Of a DNA stretch of 61,041 nt, positions 17,412-27,554 are shown one piece after another. How positions within the stretch are numbered: the stretch's first letter is position 1; every line of letters starts with the position of its first letter. The DNA comes from Antarcticimicrobium sp. (GTDB lineage Bacteria; Pseudomonadota; Alphaproteobacteria; Rhodobacterales; Rhodobacteraceae): positions 1 to 61,041 of the forward strand of contig NZ_JARGPK010000074.1 of assembly GCF_029212575.1 (NCBI RefSeq), written 5' to 3'. The notes below the pieces were generated by a model, which saw only the letters and a program-made list of their open reading frames with translations, was not told the origin of the DNA and searched no databases. A program made the translations under genes and the position numbers.

Positions 17412-19085
17412 TTAATGCGCGTGGTGCTTTTCCCAGTCCTCGCGCTTGGGCAGCTGCTCGAAGGTGTGTTCGGGCGGCGGCGAGGGCAGGGTCCATTCCA
17501 ACGTGTCCGCGTATTCGTTCCAGTAGTTGTTCTCGGTCACGCGGCGGCCCTTGAAGAGGGCGTAGAACACGATGCCGAAGAACAGCAGGAACGAGGCGAA
17601 GGACAGCAGCGCGCCGTAGGAGCTGACCTTGTTCCAGTAGGCGAAGGCCTCCGGATAGTCGATGTAGCGACGCGGCATGCCCTGACGCCCGAGGAAGTGC
17701 TGCGGGAAGAAGGTCAGGTTGACGCCGATGAAGAACATCCAGAAGTGCAGCTTGGCCAGAGGCTCGGAATACTGCCGGCCGGTGATCTTGCCGAAGTAGA
17801 AGTAGACCCCGGCGAAGATGGTGAAGGCCGCGCCCATCGACATGGTGTAGTGGAAGTGCGCCACGACATAATAGGTGTCGTGATAGGCCCGGTCGACCCC
17901 GGCCTGCGACAGCACGATGCCGGTGACGCCGCCGATGGTGAACAGGATCAGGAAGCCGAAGGCGAAGAGCATCGGCGCCTTGAACTCGACCGAGCCGCCC
18001 CACATGGTGGCGATCCAGCTGAAGATCTTGACCCCCGTGGGCACCGCGATGACCATGGTGGCCAGCATGAAATAGGCTTGCTGGTTCAGGCTCATGCCCA
18101 CGGTGTACATGTGGTGCGCCCAGACGACGAAGCCCAGCCCGCCGATCGCGATCAGCGCCCAGACCATCGGCAGGTAACCGAAGATCGGCTTGCGCGAGAA
18201 GGTCGAGATCACGTGGGAGACCAGGCCGAAGCCGGGCAGGATCACGATGTAGACTTCCGGGTGGCCGAAAAACCACAGGATGTGCTGGTACAGGATCGGG
18301 TCACCGCCACCGGACGGATCGAAGAAGGTGAAGCCGAAGTTACGGTCCATCAGCAGCATGGTGATGGCACCGGCCAGCACCGGCAGCGACAGCAGGATCA
18401 GCCAGGAGGTGACGAAGATCGACCAGGCAAACAGCGGCACCTTGAACAGGGTCATGCCGGGGGCACGCATGTTCAGGAAGGTGGTGATCATGTTGATCGC
18501 GCCGAGGATCGAGGAGGCACCCGAGACGTGCACCGCGAAGATCGCGAGATCCATCGACATGCCGCCCTCGTTAACCGACAGCGGCGGATAAAGCACCCAG
18601 CCGACGCCGGAGCCGAGCTGATCGTTGCCGCCCGGGCTGAGCATCGAGGCGACACCCAGCGAGGTGCCGGCGACATAGAGCCAGAACGACAGGTTGTTCA
18701 TCCGCGGGAAGGCCATGTCCGGCGCGCCGATCTGCAGTGGCATGAAATAGTTGCCGAAACCGCCGAACAGCGCCGGGATGACCACGAAGAACATCATCAG
18801 CACGCCGTGGTAGGTGATCAGCACGTTCCACAGGTGGCCGTTGGGGGTACATTCCCCGGCGCCCGCGCCGAACAGGCGGAAGCCCTCGAGGCACATGTAC
18901 TGGACGCCCGGTTCCATAAGTTCCAGGCGCATGAAAACGGTGAAGGTCACGGAAATCAGGCCGACGAGGGCCGAGAACACCAGGTAGAGAATCCCGATGT
19001 CCTTGTGGTTCGTCGACATGAACCAGCGGGTGAAGAAACCGCGCTGGTCCTCGTGTTCGTGACCATGAATGGCTGCGTCTGCCAT
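17412..19085 (-). CDS. ctaD: cytochrome c oxidase (aa3 type) subunit I
   Basis: 557 residues with about twelve membrane helices, the catalytic subunit with heme a, heme a3 and CuB. The signature block [13 protein letters not shown] contains the CuB histidine and the crosslinked tyrosine region, followed by [10 protein letters not shown] with two further CuB histidines, and HFHYTMSMG carries heme ligands. The start at 19085 has AGGAGG six bases upstream and yields the usual [13 protein letters not shown] leader. A perfect FnrL-type box lies 99 bases before it. Subunits II and III are elsewhere, as in other Rhodobacteraceae where ctaD is unlinked. Confidence 0.97.
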   Translation of the reverse strand: MADAAIHGHEHEDQRGFFTRWFMSTNHKDIGILYLVFSALVGLISVTFTVFMRLELMEPGVQYMCLEGFRLFGAGAGECTPNGHLWNVLITYHGVLMMFFVVIPALFGGFGNYFMPLQIGAPDMAFPRMNNLSFWLYVAGTSLGVASMLSPGGNDQLGSGVGWVLYPPLSVNEGGMSMDLAIFAVHVSGASSILGAINMITTFLNMRAPGMTLFKVPLFAWSIFVTSWLILLSLPVLAGAITMLLMDRNFGFTFFDPSGGGDPILYQHILWFFGHPEVYIVILPGFGLVSHVISTFSRKPIFGYLPMVWALIAIGGLGFVVWAHHMYTVGMSLNQQAYFMLATMVIAVPTGVKIFSWIATMWGGSVEFKAPMLFAFGFLILFTIGGVTGIVLSQAGVDRAYHDTYYVVAHFHYTMSMGAAFTIFAGVYFYFGKITGRQYSEPLAKLHFWMFFIGVNLTFFPQHFLGRQGMPRRYIDYPEAFAYWNKVSSYGALLSFASFLLFFGIVFYALFKGRRVTENNYWNEYADTLEWTLPSPPPEHTFEQLPKREDWEKHHAH

Positions 19086-19183
19086 TTGGTGCCTCCTGTT
19101 GCGTGTGACAGCGTGCCGCTCTTGAGAGCGCACGTATTCATTCAGGTTTTAGAATGGCGATGGGGGGGCATCAATGGCTGAAT

Positions 19184-19197
19184 TTGATCTGGATCAA
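19184..19197. promoter_or_regulatory. FNR/FnrL-type box
   Basis: TTGATCTGGATCAA is an exact TTGAT-N4-ATCAA palindrome, the consensus of FnrL-type oxygen regulators. It lies in the 249-base gap between ctaD (start 19085) and the HIT gene (start 19335), facing both. Oxygen-dependent control of the aa3 oxidase fits; repression or activation cannot be told from this. Confidence 0.7.
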
Positions 19198-19334
19198 GAT
19201 TAATTGTCGCGCCCCCCGGGGTGTTTTCCGCCGGATACGGGCCGAGGGGCGGGCGATCCGGCGGCTTGACGCGCCGGGCGCGGGCGCCCAGAACGGTGCG
19301 ACCGAGGACAACAACCGCGAGCCGGACCAAGCCC

Positions 19335-19757
19335 ATGACCTATGATCCCGACAACATCTTTGCCAAGATCCTGCGCGGCGAGCTGCCCTGCGCCAAGCTC
19401 TACGAGGACGCTGAGACCTTTGTCTTTCTCGACATCATGCCGCGCGCCGATGGCCATTGCCTGGTGATTCCCAAGACCCCCTGCCGCAACATCCTGGATG
19501 CCAGCCCGGCGCAGATGGCGGCGGTGATGGCAACGACGCAGAAGATGGCGCGCGCGGTGATGGCGGCCTTCGACGCGCCCGGCGTGACCCTGCAGCAGTT
19601 CAACGAGGCCGCCGGAGGGCAGGAGGTGTTCCACCTGCATGTGCATGTTCTGCCGCGCCACGACGGCGACCGGCTGCGCCCGCCGGGGCAGATGGCGGAC
19701 CCCGAGGTGCTGGCCGGTCACGCCGAGAAGATCCGCGCGGCACTGGCGCAGATCTGA
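19335..19757 (+). CDS. HIT family protein
   Basis: 140 residues, standard for the HIT superfamily of nucleotide hydrolases and transferases. The catalytic triad HLHVHVLPR is at about residue 104-112. The N-terminal DNIFAKILRGELPCAKLYED is the typical HINT/Fhit-like beginning. Role: hydrolysis of adenosine 5'-phosphoramidates or similar. It is divergent from ctaD and shares the FnrL-box gap. Hairpin 19762-19780 follows the stop. Confidence 0.92.
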   Translation: MTYDPDNIFAKILRGELPCAKLYEDAETFVFLDIMPRADGHCLVIPKTPCRNILDASPAQMAAVMATTQKMARAVMAAFDAPGVTLQQFNEAAGGQEVFHLHVHVLPRHDGDRLRPPGQMADPEVLAGHAEKIRAALAQI

Positions 19758-19761
19758 GCAA

Positions 19762-19780
19762 AGGGGGCTGTCCGCCCCCT
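19762..19780 (+). terminator. hairpin after the HIT gene
   Basis: AGGGGGC, five-base loop TGTCC, GCCCCCT directly after the stop codon. The downstream sequence lacks a T run, so termination efficiency is doubtful; it may belong to the adjoining dispersed repeat. Confidence 0.45.
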
Positions 19781-19803
19781 CCTGGCCCCTGGCCAGTTCA
19801 CCC

Positions 19804-19829
19804 CCGAGAGTATTTGCGGCCAGAAAAAG
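19804..19829 (-). repeat. dispersed intergenic repeat, copy 1
   Basis: Read on the minus strand this is CTTTTTCTGGCCGCAAATAC followed by TCTCGG. Nearly the same sequence occurs on the plus strand at 42132-42158. Both copies lie just after the end of a gene. Such GGCC-rich AAATACTCCCG elements occur widely between Rhodobacteraceae genes; function unknown. Confidence 0.5.
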
Positions 19830-19855
19830 TTAGGGGCTTTGGGGCGGGCCGGGGA

Positions 19856-20269
19856 TCAGTGGTCCCCGGCGCAGGGGCGATGATCGCCGAAGGCGTGCAG
19901 CACTGCGCAGGGGCCGTCGTGGCGCCCGTCGCAGGCGCCGGCGATGCGGTCGAGTTCGCGTTCCAGTTTCTTCAGCTTCACGATCCGCGCGTGCAGGCGC
20001 TGGCGCTGGCGGCGGGCGATGTCGTGGGCGCGGTCCAGCTCGGCGCCCGAAGCGCCATCGAGCGAGATCAGCGCGGCGATGTCTTCGAGCGGCAGTCCAA
20101 GGTCGCGCGCATGGCGGATGAAGGCGAGCCGCGCCAGCGCGGCATGGGTATAACGACGCTGGTTTCCGCCGGTACGTGCGGCGGGTTCCAGCAGGCCCTT
20201 TTCCTCGTAGAACCGGATGGTGGGCACCTTGACGCCGGTGCGCCGCGACATTTCGCCGATGGATATCAT
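19856..20269 (-). CDS. MerR family regulator of metal efflux (CDF-linked)
   Basis: 137 residues. Residues 1-40 are the MerR winged helix (SIGEMSRRTGVKVPTIRFYE, then EKGLLEP), followed by the dimerisation coiled coil (IARRQRQRLHARIVKLKKLE). The C terminus has a Cys/His-rich tail, C114-x6-C121 and a HxxxFGDHRPCAG run, fitting metal sensing. The gene is divergent from a CDF transporter and the promoter between them has the 19-base spacer used by MerR regulators. Zinc or cadmium is the probable effector. Confidence 0.9.
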   Translation of the reverse strand: MISIGEMSRRTGVKVPTIRFYEEKGLLEPAARTGGNQRRYTHAALARLAFIRHARDLGLPLEDIAALISLDGASGAELDRAHDIARRQRQRLHARIVKLKKLERELDRIAGACDGRHDGPCAVLHAFGDHRPCAGDH

Positions 20270-20279
20270 GATTGGCCCC

Positions 20280-20310
20280 TTGAAGCTCTAGCGACTAGAG
20301 AGATTAGGTT
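20280..20310 (+). promoter_or_regulatory. MerR-type promoter with long spacer and palindrome
   Basis: A -35-like TTGAAG (20280-20285) and -10-like TAGGTT (20305-20310) are separated by 19 bases, and the spacer contains the perfect inverted repeat CTCTAG-CGA-CTAGAG (20286-20300). This is the arrangement on which MerR proteins act by twisting DNA. It lies before the CDF transporter gene. Confidence 0.65.
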
Positions 20311-20340
20311 GTCTGGCGACTCAGGACAAGGAGCGCGGGC

Positions 20341-21270
20341 ATGCCGCAGGACCATTCGACCCATCATCACCACCACCACCATGTGAGCGCCGAGACCGGC
20401 GACGCGCGGGTGGCCTGGGCGGTGGCGGTGAACATGGCGCTGACGCTGGCGCAGATCGTGGGCGGGATTCTGTCCGGTTCGCTGGCGCTGATCGCGGATG
20501 CGCTGCACAATTTCTCCGACGCGGTGGCGCTGATCATCGCCTTCGGGGCGCGGCGGATCGCGCGGCGGCCGGCGGATGCGGGAATGAGTTTCGGCTATGG
20601 CCGGGCCGAGGTGGTGGCGGCGCTGATCAATTACACCACGCTGGTGGTGCTGGCGCTCTACCTGATTTACGAGGGTGTGATGCGGCTGCTCGACCCCGAG
20701 CCGGTGGACGGTTGGCTGGTGGTCTGGGTCGCGGTGCTGGCGCTGGCGGTGGATCTTGCGACGGCGGCGCTGACCTATGCGATGAGCCGCGACAGCGTGA
20801 ACATCCGGGCGGCCTTTCTGCACAACCTGGCCGATGCCATGGGCTCGGTCGCGGTGATCGTGGCGGGCACGCTGGTGATCCTCAAGGGCTGGACCTGGGT
20901 CGATCCGGTGGCGACGCTGCTGATCGCGGGCTATATCCTGTGGCATGTGAAGGCCGAGATCGGCGAGGTGATCCGGGTGCTGATGCTGGCCAGCCCGCCG
21001 ATGCTGGCCGCCGAGGAGGTGGCCGGTGCGATCGAGGCGGTGGACGGGGTGCAGGGGGTGCATCACGTGCATCTCTGGGCGATGCAGGAGCAGGCGGCGG
21101 CGCTGGACGCGCACCTGGTGATCGCGGCGGGTGACTGGGCGCATGCGGACGCGGTCAAGGCGGCGGTCAAGGCGATGCTGGCGGGGCGGTTCGGCATCGG
21201 CCACAGCACGCTGGAGATGGAATGTGCGCGCCATGCCTGCAACGGGGCGGCGCGGTTCGGCGATGGCTAG
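20341..21270 (+). CDS. CDF family zinc/metal cation efflux transporter
   Basis: 309 residues with six membrane helices and a cytoplasmic C-terminal domain. The two metal-site motifs are HNFSD (first HxxxD) and HNLAD (second), typical of cation diffusion facilitator zinc exporters. The N terminus carries seven consecutive histidines (H8-H14), a natural His stretch likely to bind Zn2+, in addition to the C-terminal HVHLWAMQ and HACNG histidines. Expressed from the MerR-type promoter just upstream. Zn2+ is most likely, with Cd2+ or Co2+ possible. Confidence 0.92.
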   Translation: MPQDHSTHHHHHHHVSAETGDARVAWAVAVNMALTLAQIVGGILSGSLALIADALHNFSDAVALIIAFGARRIARRPADAGMSFGYGRAEVVAALINYTTLVVLALYLIYEGVMRLLDPEPVDGWLVVWVAVLALAVDLATAALTYAMSRDSVNIRAAFLHNLADAMGSVAVIVAGTLVILKGWTWVDPVATLLIAGYILWHVKAEIGEVIRVLMLASPPMLAAEEVAGAIEAVDGVQGVHHVHLWAMQEQAAALDAHLVIAAGDWAHADAVKAAVKAMLAGRFGIGHSTLEMECARHACNGAARFGDG

Positions 21271-21485
21271 GCCGGGCGGGACCGGCGCGGCGGCGGTGCG
21301 GGTTTTCGGCCCGGTTTCGCGATTGTTCGGCCCCGGCCCTTGCAGCGGGGGGCGGGAGACCCCACATGGGTCGGGCAAAGCATCTTCCCACGACATCTGT
21401 TCCTAGCGGCCTCAGTTGATCCAACGACGACACTGGGCCGGGCCATCGCACCCTGTGGATGGCGACCAAACTGGGAGAAATCACG

Positions 21486-21692
21486 ATGGCCAATGGCACC
21501 GTGAAATGGTTCAACAGCCAGAAAGGTTTCGGCTTCATCGCGCCGGAGCAGGGAACGAAGGACATCTTCGTTCACATCTCGGCGCTGGAACGCGCCGGGC
21601 TTCAACAGCTCGACGACGGGCAGGCTGTGACCTTCGACATAGAAAGCGGCCGGGATGGCCGCGAATCCGCGATCAACCTGGCGCTGGCATAG
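21486..21692 (+). CDS. cspA: cold-shock domain protein (Csp family)
   Basis: 68 residues, a single cold-shock domain. The RNA-binding motifs are KGFGFI (RNP1) and DIFVHIS (RNP2). The gene has a long leader of about 200 bases from the end of the CDF gene, as often seen in cold-shock mRNAs, but I cannot identify a cold box. It heads a co-directional group with DUF982, a small basic protein and a fatty acid desaturase. Csp proteins act as RNA chaperones. I call it cspA loosely; paralogue numbering is not decidable. Confidence 0.93.
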   Translation: MANGTVKWFNSQKGFGFIAPEQGTKDIFVHISALERAGLQQLDDGQAVTFDIESGRDGRESAINLALA

Positions 21693-21807
21693 GCCCGCCG
21701 GGCGACAAAACACGGCGGGTGCGGCCCAAGGGGTGCCCCGCCATTTCATTTTCCGTGGCCGTCGCCCCTTGGGCGGCCCACCCCGGACAACAACGGACAA
21801 GCATAAC

Positions 21808-22083
21808 TTGATAGAACTTCACTGGGGACACCCCATTACCATTATCGTTTCACCGCAGGGTGACACCAAACAGATCAGCACGATCGAGCAGGCGCTGTAC
21901 TGGCTGCGCAAGAAATGGCCGGTCGCCGACGAACGGCGCGCTCAGGCGCTGGAGCGGATCGATGCTGCGATGAATTGCCTGGCGACGGTCGGCGCGGCGC
22001 GCCGGGCTTTCGTGTCGGCGGCCCGCAGCGCGGGATTCGTACCGCAGCGCGCGCAGGCCGTGGCCATCGCCGCCGCTGTCTGA
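21808..22083 (+). CDS. DUF982 domain protein
   Basis: About 91 residues if translation begins at the TTG at 21808. The protein has the DUF982 pattern: an ISTIEQALYWLRKKWP stretch, a run of Arg/Ala (RAQALERIDAAMNCLAT) and a final ARRAFVSAARSAGF helix. DUF982 proteins are small, of unknown function, common in rhizobia and roseobacters. The start is uncertain: no ATG fits in the right region. The protein lies between csp and the small basic protein on the same strand. Confidence 0.65.
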   Translation: MIELHWGHPITIIVSPQGDTKQISTIEQALYWLRKKWPVADERRAQALERIDAAMNCLATVGAARRAFVSAARSAGFVPQRAQAVAIAAAV

Positions 22084-22096
22084 GCGCGCGCGATCC

Positions 22097-22137
22097 GGCC
22101 CAGACCCCGACACGGCCCAAACCCCGACACGGCCCCA
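22097..22137 (+). repeat. short 17-base tandem repeat
   Basis: GGCCCAGACCCCGACAC is followed directly by GGCCCAAACCCCGACAC and then GGCCCC, giving two full copies and a start of a third, in the gap between the DUF982 gene and the next small gene. It could be slippage-derived filler; no function evident. Confidence 0.6.
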
Positions 22138-22157
22138 CCTGACAAGGAGAACGAAGA

Positions 22158-22391
22158 ATGGCGAAACTCACCAAGACCACGTTGTTCAAGGATGCCAAGC
22201 CGAGGGCGGAAACGGTGGTGGACAAGACCACGCGCGCCGCGCGTGAGATCCTTGACGAGGAGAACGATCTGCGCGAGGTCAAGACCGCGCGCCTGCGCAA
22301 GGCGCGGCTCGAGCGGGAGGCCGGCACACCGAAGCCCGCCCCCAAGCCGGCGCGAAAGACATCCCGGGCCAAGCCCGCGGGCGAGACCTGA
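22158..22391 (+). CDS. small basic protein, function unknown
   Basis: 77 residues, strongly charged and helical, starting MAKLTKTTLFKDAKPRAETV, with a middle of alternating Arg/Lys/Glu residues and a Lys/Pro/Ala C-terminal tail (PKPAPKPARKTSRAK). AAGGAG lies about nine bases before the ATG. I do not recognise a family. The tail resembles nucleic-acid-binding tails. It sits between DUF982 and the desaturase in the cold-type cluster. Confidence 0.65.
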   Translation: MAKLTKTTLFKDAKPRAETVVDKTTRAAREILDEENDLREVKTARLRKARLEREAGTPKPAPKPARKTSRAKPAGET

Positions 22392-22460
22392 CCCTTTTTA
22401 CCACGACAGGCGCCGCGATCCCCGAAGGGCGCCTGCCCCCCTCCAAGGAGAGCCCCCCTC

Positions 22461-23456
22461 TTGCGACCCACTGACTGGACCCGGATTCTTGCCGCCTATC
22501 GAACGCCGATCCTTTCCCGCAGCCTGTTCGAGCTGACCGTAACCCTTGTCCCTTTCGTGACGATCTGGGCGCTGGCCTGGTGGGCGCTGTCGATCAGCGC
22601 CTGGCCGGCGGTGGCGCTGGCGCTGGTCAACGCGGCCTTCCTGGTGCGCCTGTTCATGATCCAGCACGATTGCGGCCATGGCGCGTTCTTCGCCGAGCGC
22701 CGCTGGAACGACGGACTTGGCCGGGTCCTGGGGGTGCTGACGCTGACGCCCTATGACGTCTGGCGCAAGAACCATTCGGTGCACCATGCCACCACCGGCA
22801 ATCTCGACCGGCGCGGCACCGGCGACCTGCCGACGCTGACGGTTCGGGAATACCGGGAGAAATCCTGGCTCGGACGGGCGCTGTACCGGCTGCTCCGCAA
22901 CCCGGTCTTTCTGTTCGGGATCGTTCCGTTCTACATGTTCTTTCTGCAGAACCGGCTTCCGGTCGGGCAGATGCGGTCAGGCTGGCTCTATTGGCGCAGC
23001 GCGATGGCGACCAACGCGGTGATCGCGGCGGTTCTGGGCGTGATCCTCTGGCTGGGGGGCTGGCAGGTTCTGCTGTTCGTGTTCCTGCCGACGATGCTGT
23101 TGGCGGCGGCCACGGGGGTGTGGTTCTTCTACGTGCAGCACCAGTTCGAGGAGACGGTCTGGGAGCGCGAAGCGGACTGGAGCGTGCAGGAGGCGGCGCT
23201 GAACGGAAGCTCGCATTACGACCTGCCGGGCGTGTTGCGCTGGATCACCGCGAACATCGGCGTGCACCACGTGCATCACATGGCCAGCCGCATCCCGTTC
23301 TACCGGCTGAGTGATGTGATTCGGGACCATGACATCCTGGCGCAGTCCAAGCGTCTGACCCTGTGGGAAAGTTTCCGTTGCGCGCGGTTGCATCTGTGGG
23401 ACGAAAGCCGCCGCAAGCTGGTGTCTTTCGCGGATGCCGGGCGGCGCGCCGCCTGA
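22461..23456 (+). CDS. membrane-bound fatty acid desaturase
   Basis: 331 residues. The three histidine boxes of the di-iron desaturases are HDCGH (H69-H73), HSVHH (H105-H109) and HHVHHM near residue 272. Four membrane segments bracket them. Type matches delta-12/omega-3-like bacterial lipid desaturases. Start codon is TTG at 22461 with AAGGAG ten bases upstream. The substrate, double bond position and electron donor are unknown. Cotranscription with csp, DUF982 and the small basic protein suggests control of membrane fluidity in the cold. Confidence 0.9.
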   Translation: MRPTDWTRILAAYRTPILSRSLFELTVTLVPFVTIWALAWWALSISAWPAVALALVNAAFLVRLFMIQHDCGHGAFFAERRWNDGLGRVLGVLTLTPYDVWRKNHSVHHATTGNLDRRGTGDLPTLTVREYREKSWLGRALYRLLRNPVFLFGIVPFYMFFLQNRLPVGQMRSGWLYWRSAMATNAVIAAVLGVILWLGGWQVLLFVFLPTMLLAAATGVWFFYVQHQFEETVWEREADWSVQEAALNGSSHYDLPGVLRWITANIGVHHVHHMASRIPFYRLSDVIRDHDILAQSKRLTLWESFRCARLHLWDESRRKLVSFADAGRRAA

Positions 23457-23492
23457 GGCCGGGCGGCGGGTCCGGGGGAGGCCCCTGGCCCG

Positions 23493-24164
23493 TCAGTGCG
23501 TGTCGCCGAACACCTGTTCGAAGCTGCGCCGCAGGGCGACGTCGAGATCGTCCATCGTCACCGGCAGGCCGAGATCGACCAGGCTGGTGACGCCGTGTTC
23601 GGTGATGCCGCAGGGGACGATGCCGGTGAAATGCTCCAGCTCCGGATCGAGGTTGATCGAGATGCCGTGAAAGCTGATCCATTTGCGCAGGCGGATGCCG
23701 ATGGCGGCGATCTTGTCCTCGGCCATGGCGCCGGTGACGGTGCGCGGTTTACCAGGGCGTTCGACCCAGACGCCGACGCGCCCCTCGCGGATATGGCCGG
23801 GGACGTTGAACTCCGCCAGCGCGGCGATCACCCAGTTTTCCAGCATCTGCACGAATCGGCGCACGTCGCGGCCGCGGCGGTTGAGGTCGAGCATCACGTA
23901 GACCACCCGCTGGCCGGGGCCGTGATAGGTGTATTGGCCGCCGCGCTTGCTCTCGTAAACGGGAAAGCGGTCGGGATCGGTCAGATCCTCGGCCCTTGCG
24001 CTGGTGCCGGCAGTATAGAGGGCTGGGTGTTCCAGCAGCCAGATGCATTCCGGCGCCGCGCCGGCGGCGATTTCGGCGGCGCGGGCCTCCATGAAGGCCA
24101 CGGCCTCGGCGTAGCCGGTCAGACCATCGGTGATTTTCCATTCGACCAAGGTCTTGGCCATCAT
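23493..24164 (-). CDS. lipB: octanoyl-[ACP]:protein N-octanoyltransferase
   Basis: 223 residues, normal for LipB, which transfers octanoate from acyl carrier protein to lipoyl domains. The motifs [27 protein letters not shown] (catalytic Lys) and [11 protein letters not shown], then GIVPCGI with the catalytic cysteine, are all present. The downstream desaturase on the other strand is convergent. LipA is not in the window. The first two codons are both ATG, so the exact start may differ by one residue. Confidence 0.96.
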   Translation of the reverse strand: MMAKTLVEWKITDGLTGYAEAVAFMEARAAEIAAGAAPECIWLLEHPALYTAGTSARAEDLTDPDRFPVYESKRGGQYTYHGPGQRVVYVMLDLNRRGRDVRRFVQMLENWVIAALAEFNVPGHIREGRVGVWVERPGKPRTVTGAMAEDKIAAIGIRLRKWISFHGISINLDPELEHFTGIVPCGITEHGVTSLVDLGLPVTMDDLDVALRRSFEQVFGDTH

Positions 24165-24304
24165 GCGCCTCGCTTGCCAGGGGGTCGGGATGGGGTGATA
24201 CCCTTGGGCGACGGAAATGTCAGGCCCGAACGTTCAAGTGATTCAGATCATATCGAGCGTCGCCGCGATGCGGCATGAACAGAGATAGAAACGGGGCGAG
24301 GCCG

Positions 24305-25603
24305 ATGACGAAAGACGACGCGCAGGAGACCGCCGGGACCGGCATGGAGAAATCCAGGGCGGAGTCTACGAAGAAAGCGGCCGAGGTTGAGGCCCGGCTG
24401 GGGCTGGGGCGGCACGGGGCGCGCCGGGGCGGATGGCTTTGGGTCCTGGCGCTGCTGGTGGCGGCGGCGGGCGGTTTCGCGTTCTGGCGCGGGTATGGGG
24501 CGGGCGAGGGGGACATGTCCTATCGTACCGGGGTGGTGCAGCGCGCCGACCTGGTGGCGACGGTGACCGCGACCGGCACGGTGGAGCCAACCAACCTGGT
24601 CGAGATTTCCTCGGAACTGTCGGGCACGCTGCGCGGGGTCGCGGTGGATTACAACGACCAAGTCAAGGCGGGGCAGGTGCTGGCCACGCTGGACACCACC
24701 AAGCTGGAGGCGGAACTGGCGGTTGCCGAGGCCAATGTGACCGCCGCGCAGGCGCAACTGGTGCGCGCCAAGGCCACGCTGGAGGAGGCGCGCGAGAATT
24801 TCGATCGCGCCACCGCGCTGGACGCGCGCGGGGTGACCAGCCAGCAGACCCTGATCACCCAGCGCGCGGCCTTTAACAGGGCGGTGGCCGATGTAACGGT
24901 GGCCGAGGCAAACCTCGACCTGGCGCGGGCGCAGCGCGGGCTGGTGCAGGCCGATCTGGACAAGGCCTGCATCTGTTCGCCGATCGACGGGGTGGTGCTG
25001 GACCGGGCGGCGGACGTCGGCCAGATCGTCGCCTCGGCGCTGACCGCGCCGGTGCTGTTCACGGTGGCCGAGGACCTGACCGAGATGGAGGTGCAGGTGG
25101 CGGTGGACGAGGCCGATATCGGCGCGATCTCGGAGGGGGACCGGGTGGTGTTCACGGTCGACGCCTATGACGACCGCAGTTTCCCGGCCGAGATCAAGAC
25201 GATCCGCTATGCCTCGGAGACGGTCGAGGGGGTGGTCAGCTATACTGCCGTGCTGGCGGTGCGCAACGACGACCTGTCGTTGCGCCCGGGGATGACGGCG
25301 ACCGCCGATATCATCGTCGCGGAACTGCAGGGCGTGCTGACGGTGCCCAACGCGGCGCTGCGCTATGCCCCGGTGGTGGAGGTGGAAGAGGACAGCGAAG
25401 GCGGCGGCGGGTTGCTGAGCATGATCATGCCGCACAGGCCCGACGCGGGCGCGCGCGCCAGCGGCAAGTCGATCTGGGTGCTGCGCGATGGTGCGCCGGT
25501 GGAGGTGCCGGTGGAGCCGGGCCAAAGCGACGGCAGCCTGACCGAGATCCGCAGCGGTGAGCTCAGCGAGGGTGAGCTGGTGATCCTCGGCGAGGGGGGC
25601 TGA
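24305..25603 (+). CDS. MacA-like periplasmic adaptor (HlyD/RND family) of an ABC efflux system
   Basis: 432 residues. One membrane anchor follows a basic N terminus (RRGGWLWVLALLVAAAGGFAF), then an HlyD/biotinyl-lipoyl domain (VTATGTVEPTNLVEISSELS), a coiled-coil hairpin (residues about 130-205) and the membrane-proximal beta-barrel part. It links an inner-membrane transporter to an outer-membrane channel. Start at 24305 chosen for GCGAGG just upstream; an ATG at 24275 would add ten residues. The next two genes encode a MacB-like ATPase and permease; a TolC-like channel is not encoded nearby. Confidence 0.88.
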   Translation: MTKDDAQETAGTGMEKSRAESTKKAAEVEARLGLGRHGARRGGWLWVLALLVAAAGGFAFWRGYGAGEGDMSYRTGVVQRADLVATVTATGTVEPTNLVEISSELSGTLRGVAVDYNDQVKAGQVLATLDTTKLEAELAVAEANVTAAQAQLVRAKATLEEARENFDRATALDARGVTSQQTLITQRAAFNRAVADVTVAEANLDLARAQRGLVQADLDKACICSPIDGVVLDRAADVGQIVASALTAPVLFTVAEDLTEMEVQVAVDEADIGAISEGDRVVFTVDAYDDRSFPAEIKTIRYASETVEGVVSYTAVLAVRNDDLSLRPGMTATADIIVAELQGVLTVPNAALRYAPVVEVEEDSEGGGGLLSMIMPHRPDAGARASGKSIWVLRDGAPVEVPVEPGQSDGSLTEIRSGELSEGELVILGEGG

Positions 25604-25607
25604 GCCG

Positions 25608-26319
25608 GTGACCGGAGACAGCCCGGCGGTGATCGAACTGCGCGGCATCACCCGCGTCTATGGCCGGGGCGAGGCCGAGGTGCGCGCGCTGGACGGGATC
25701 GACCTGACGATCCGGTCCGGCGAATTCGTCGCGATCATGGGGCCGAGCGGGTCGGGCAAGTCGACCGCGATGAACGTGATTGGCTGCCTCGACAGCCCGA
25801 CATCGGGCGAATACCTGTTCAACGGGGTCGACGTGGCCGGGCTGGACCAGGACCAGCGGGCGCTGCTCAGGCGGCATTACCTGGGCTTCGTGTTCCAGGG
25901 CTATAACCTGTTGCCGCGCACGCCGGCGTTGGAGAACGTGGAGCTGCCGCTGATCTACAAGGGGGTGGGCGCGGCCGAGCGGCGTGGCCGCGCGCTGGCG
26001 GCGCTGGAACAGGTGGGGCTGGCGCAGCGGGCCGACCATGATCCCTCGGAACTCTCGGGTGGGCAACAACAGCGCGTCGCCATCGCCCGGGCGCTGGCAG
26101 GATCGCCCGAGGTGCTTCTAGCCGACGAGCCGACCGGCAACCTCGACACCCACCGCTCGGCCGAGATCATGGAGCTGCTGGTGCGGCTGCGCGCCGAGAC
26201 CGGGCTGACCATCGTCATGGTCACCCACGAAGAGGACATGGCCGCCTATGCCGACCGGCTGATCTGGATGGTGGACGGGCGCATCGCGGATGACCGGCCC
26301 ACCACAGGGGGCGCGCGCC

Positions 26320-26330
<11 letters not shown>
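25608..26330 (+). CDS. ABC transporter ATPase, MacB/LolD type
   Basis: 240 residues. Walker A GPSGSGKST, signature LSGGQQQRVAIARALAG and Walker B VLLADEPTGNLDT are intact, as expected for the MacB/LolD family that pairs with FtsX-like permeases. The GTG start at 25608 follows the adaptor stop by a few bases. Its end overlaps the permease start by 11 bases, so the three genes are an operon. It powers export or lipid/peptide extrusion. Confidence 0.94.
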
Positions 26331-27531
<1,201 letters not shown>

Positions 27532-27554
27532 CGCAGGGCGCGGTCAGGCGGGGC

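Noticed and set aside
21271-21485. Possible cold box or small gene before csp
   Set aside because: The stretch is GC-rich with weak hairpins only and no reading frame with coding character; a leader for csp is the simplest view.
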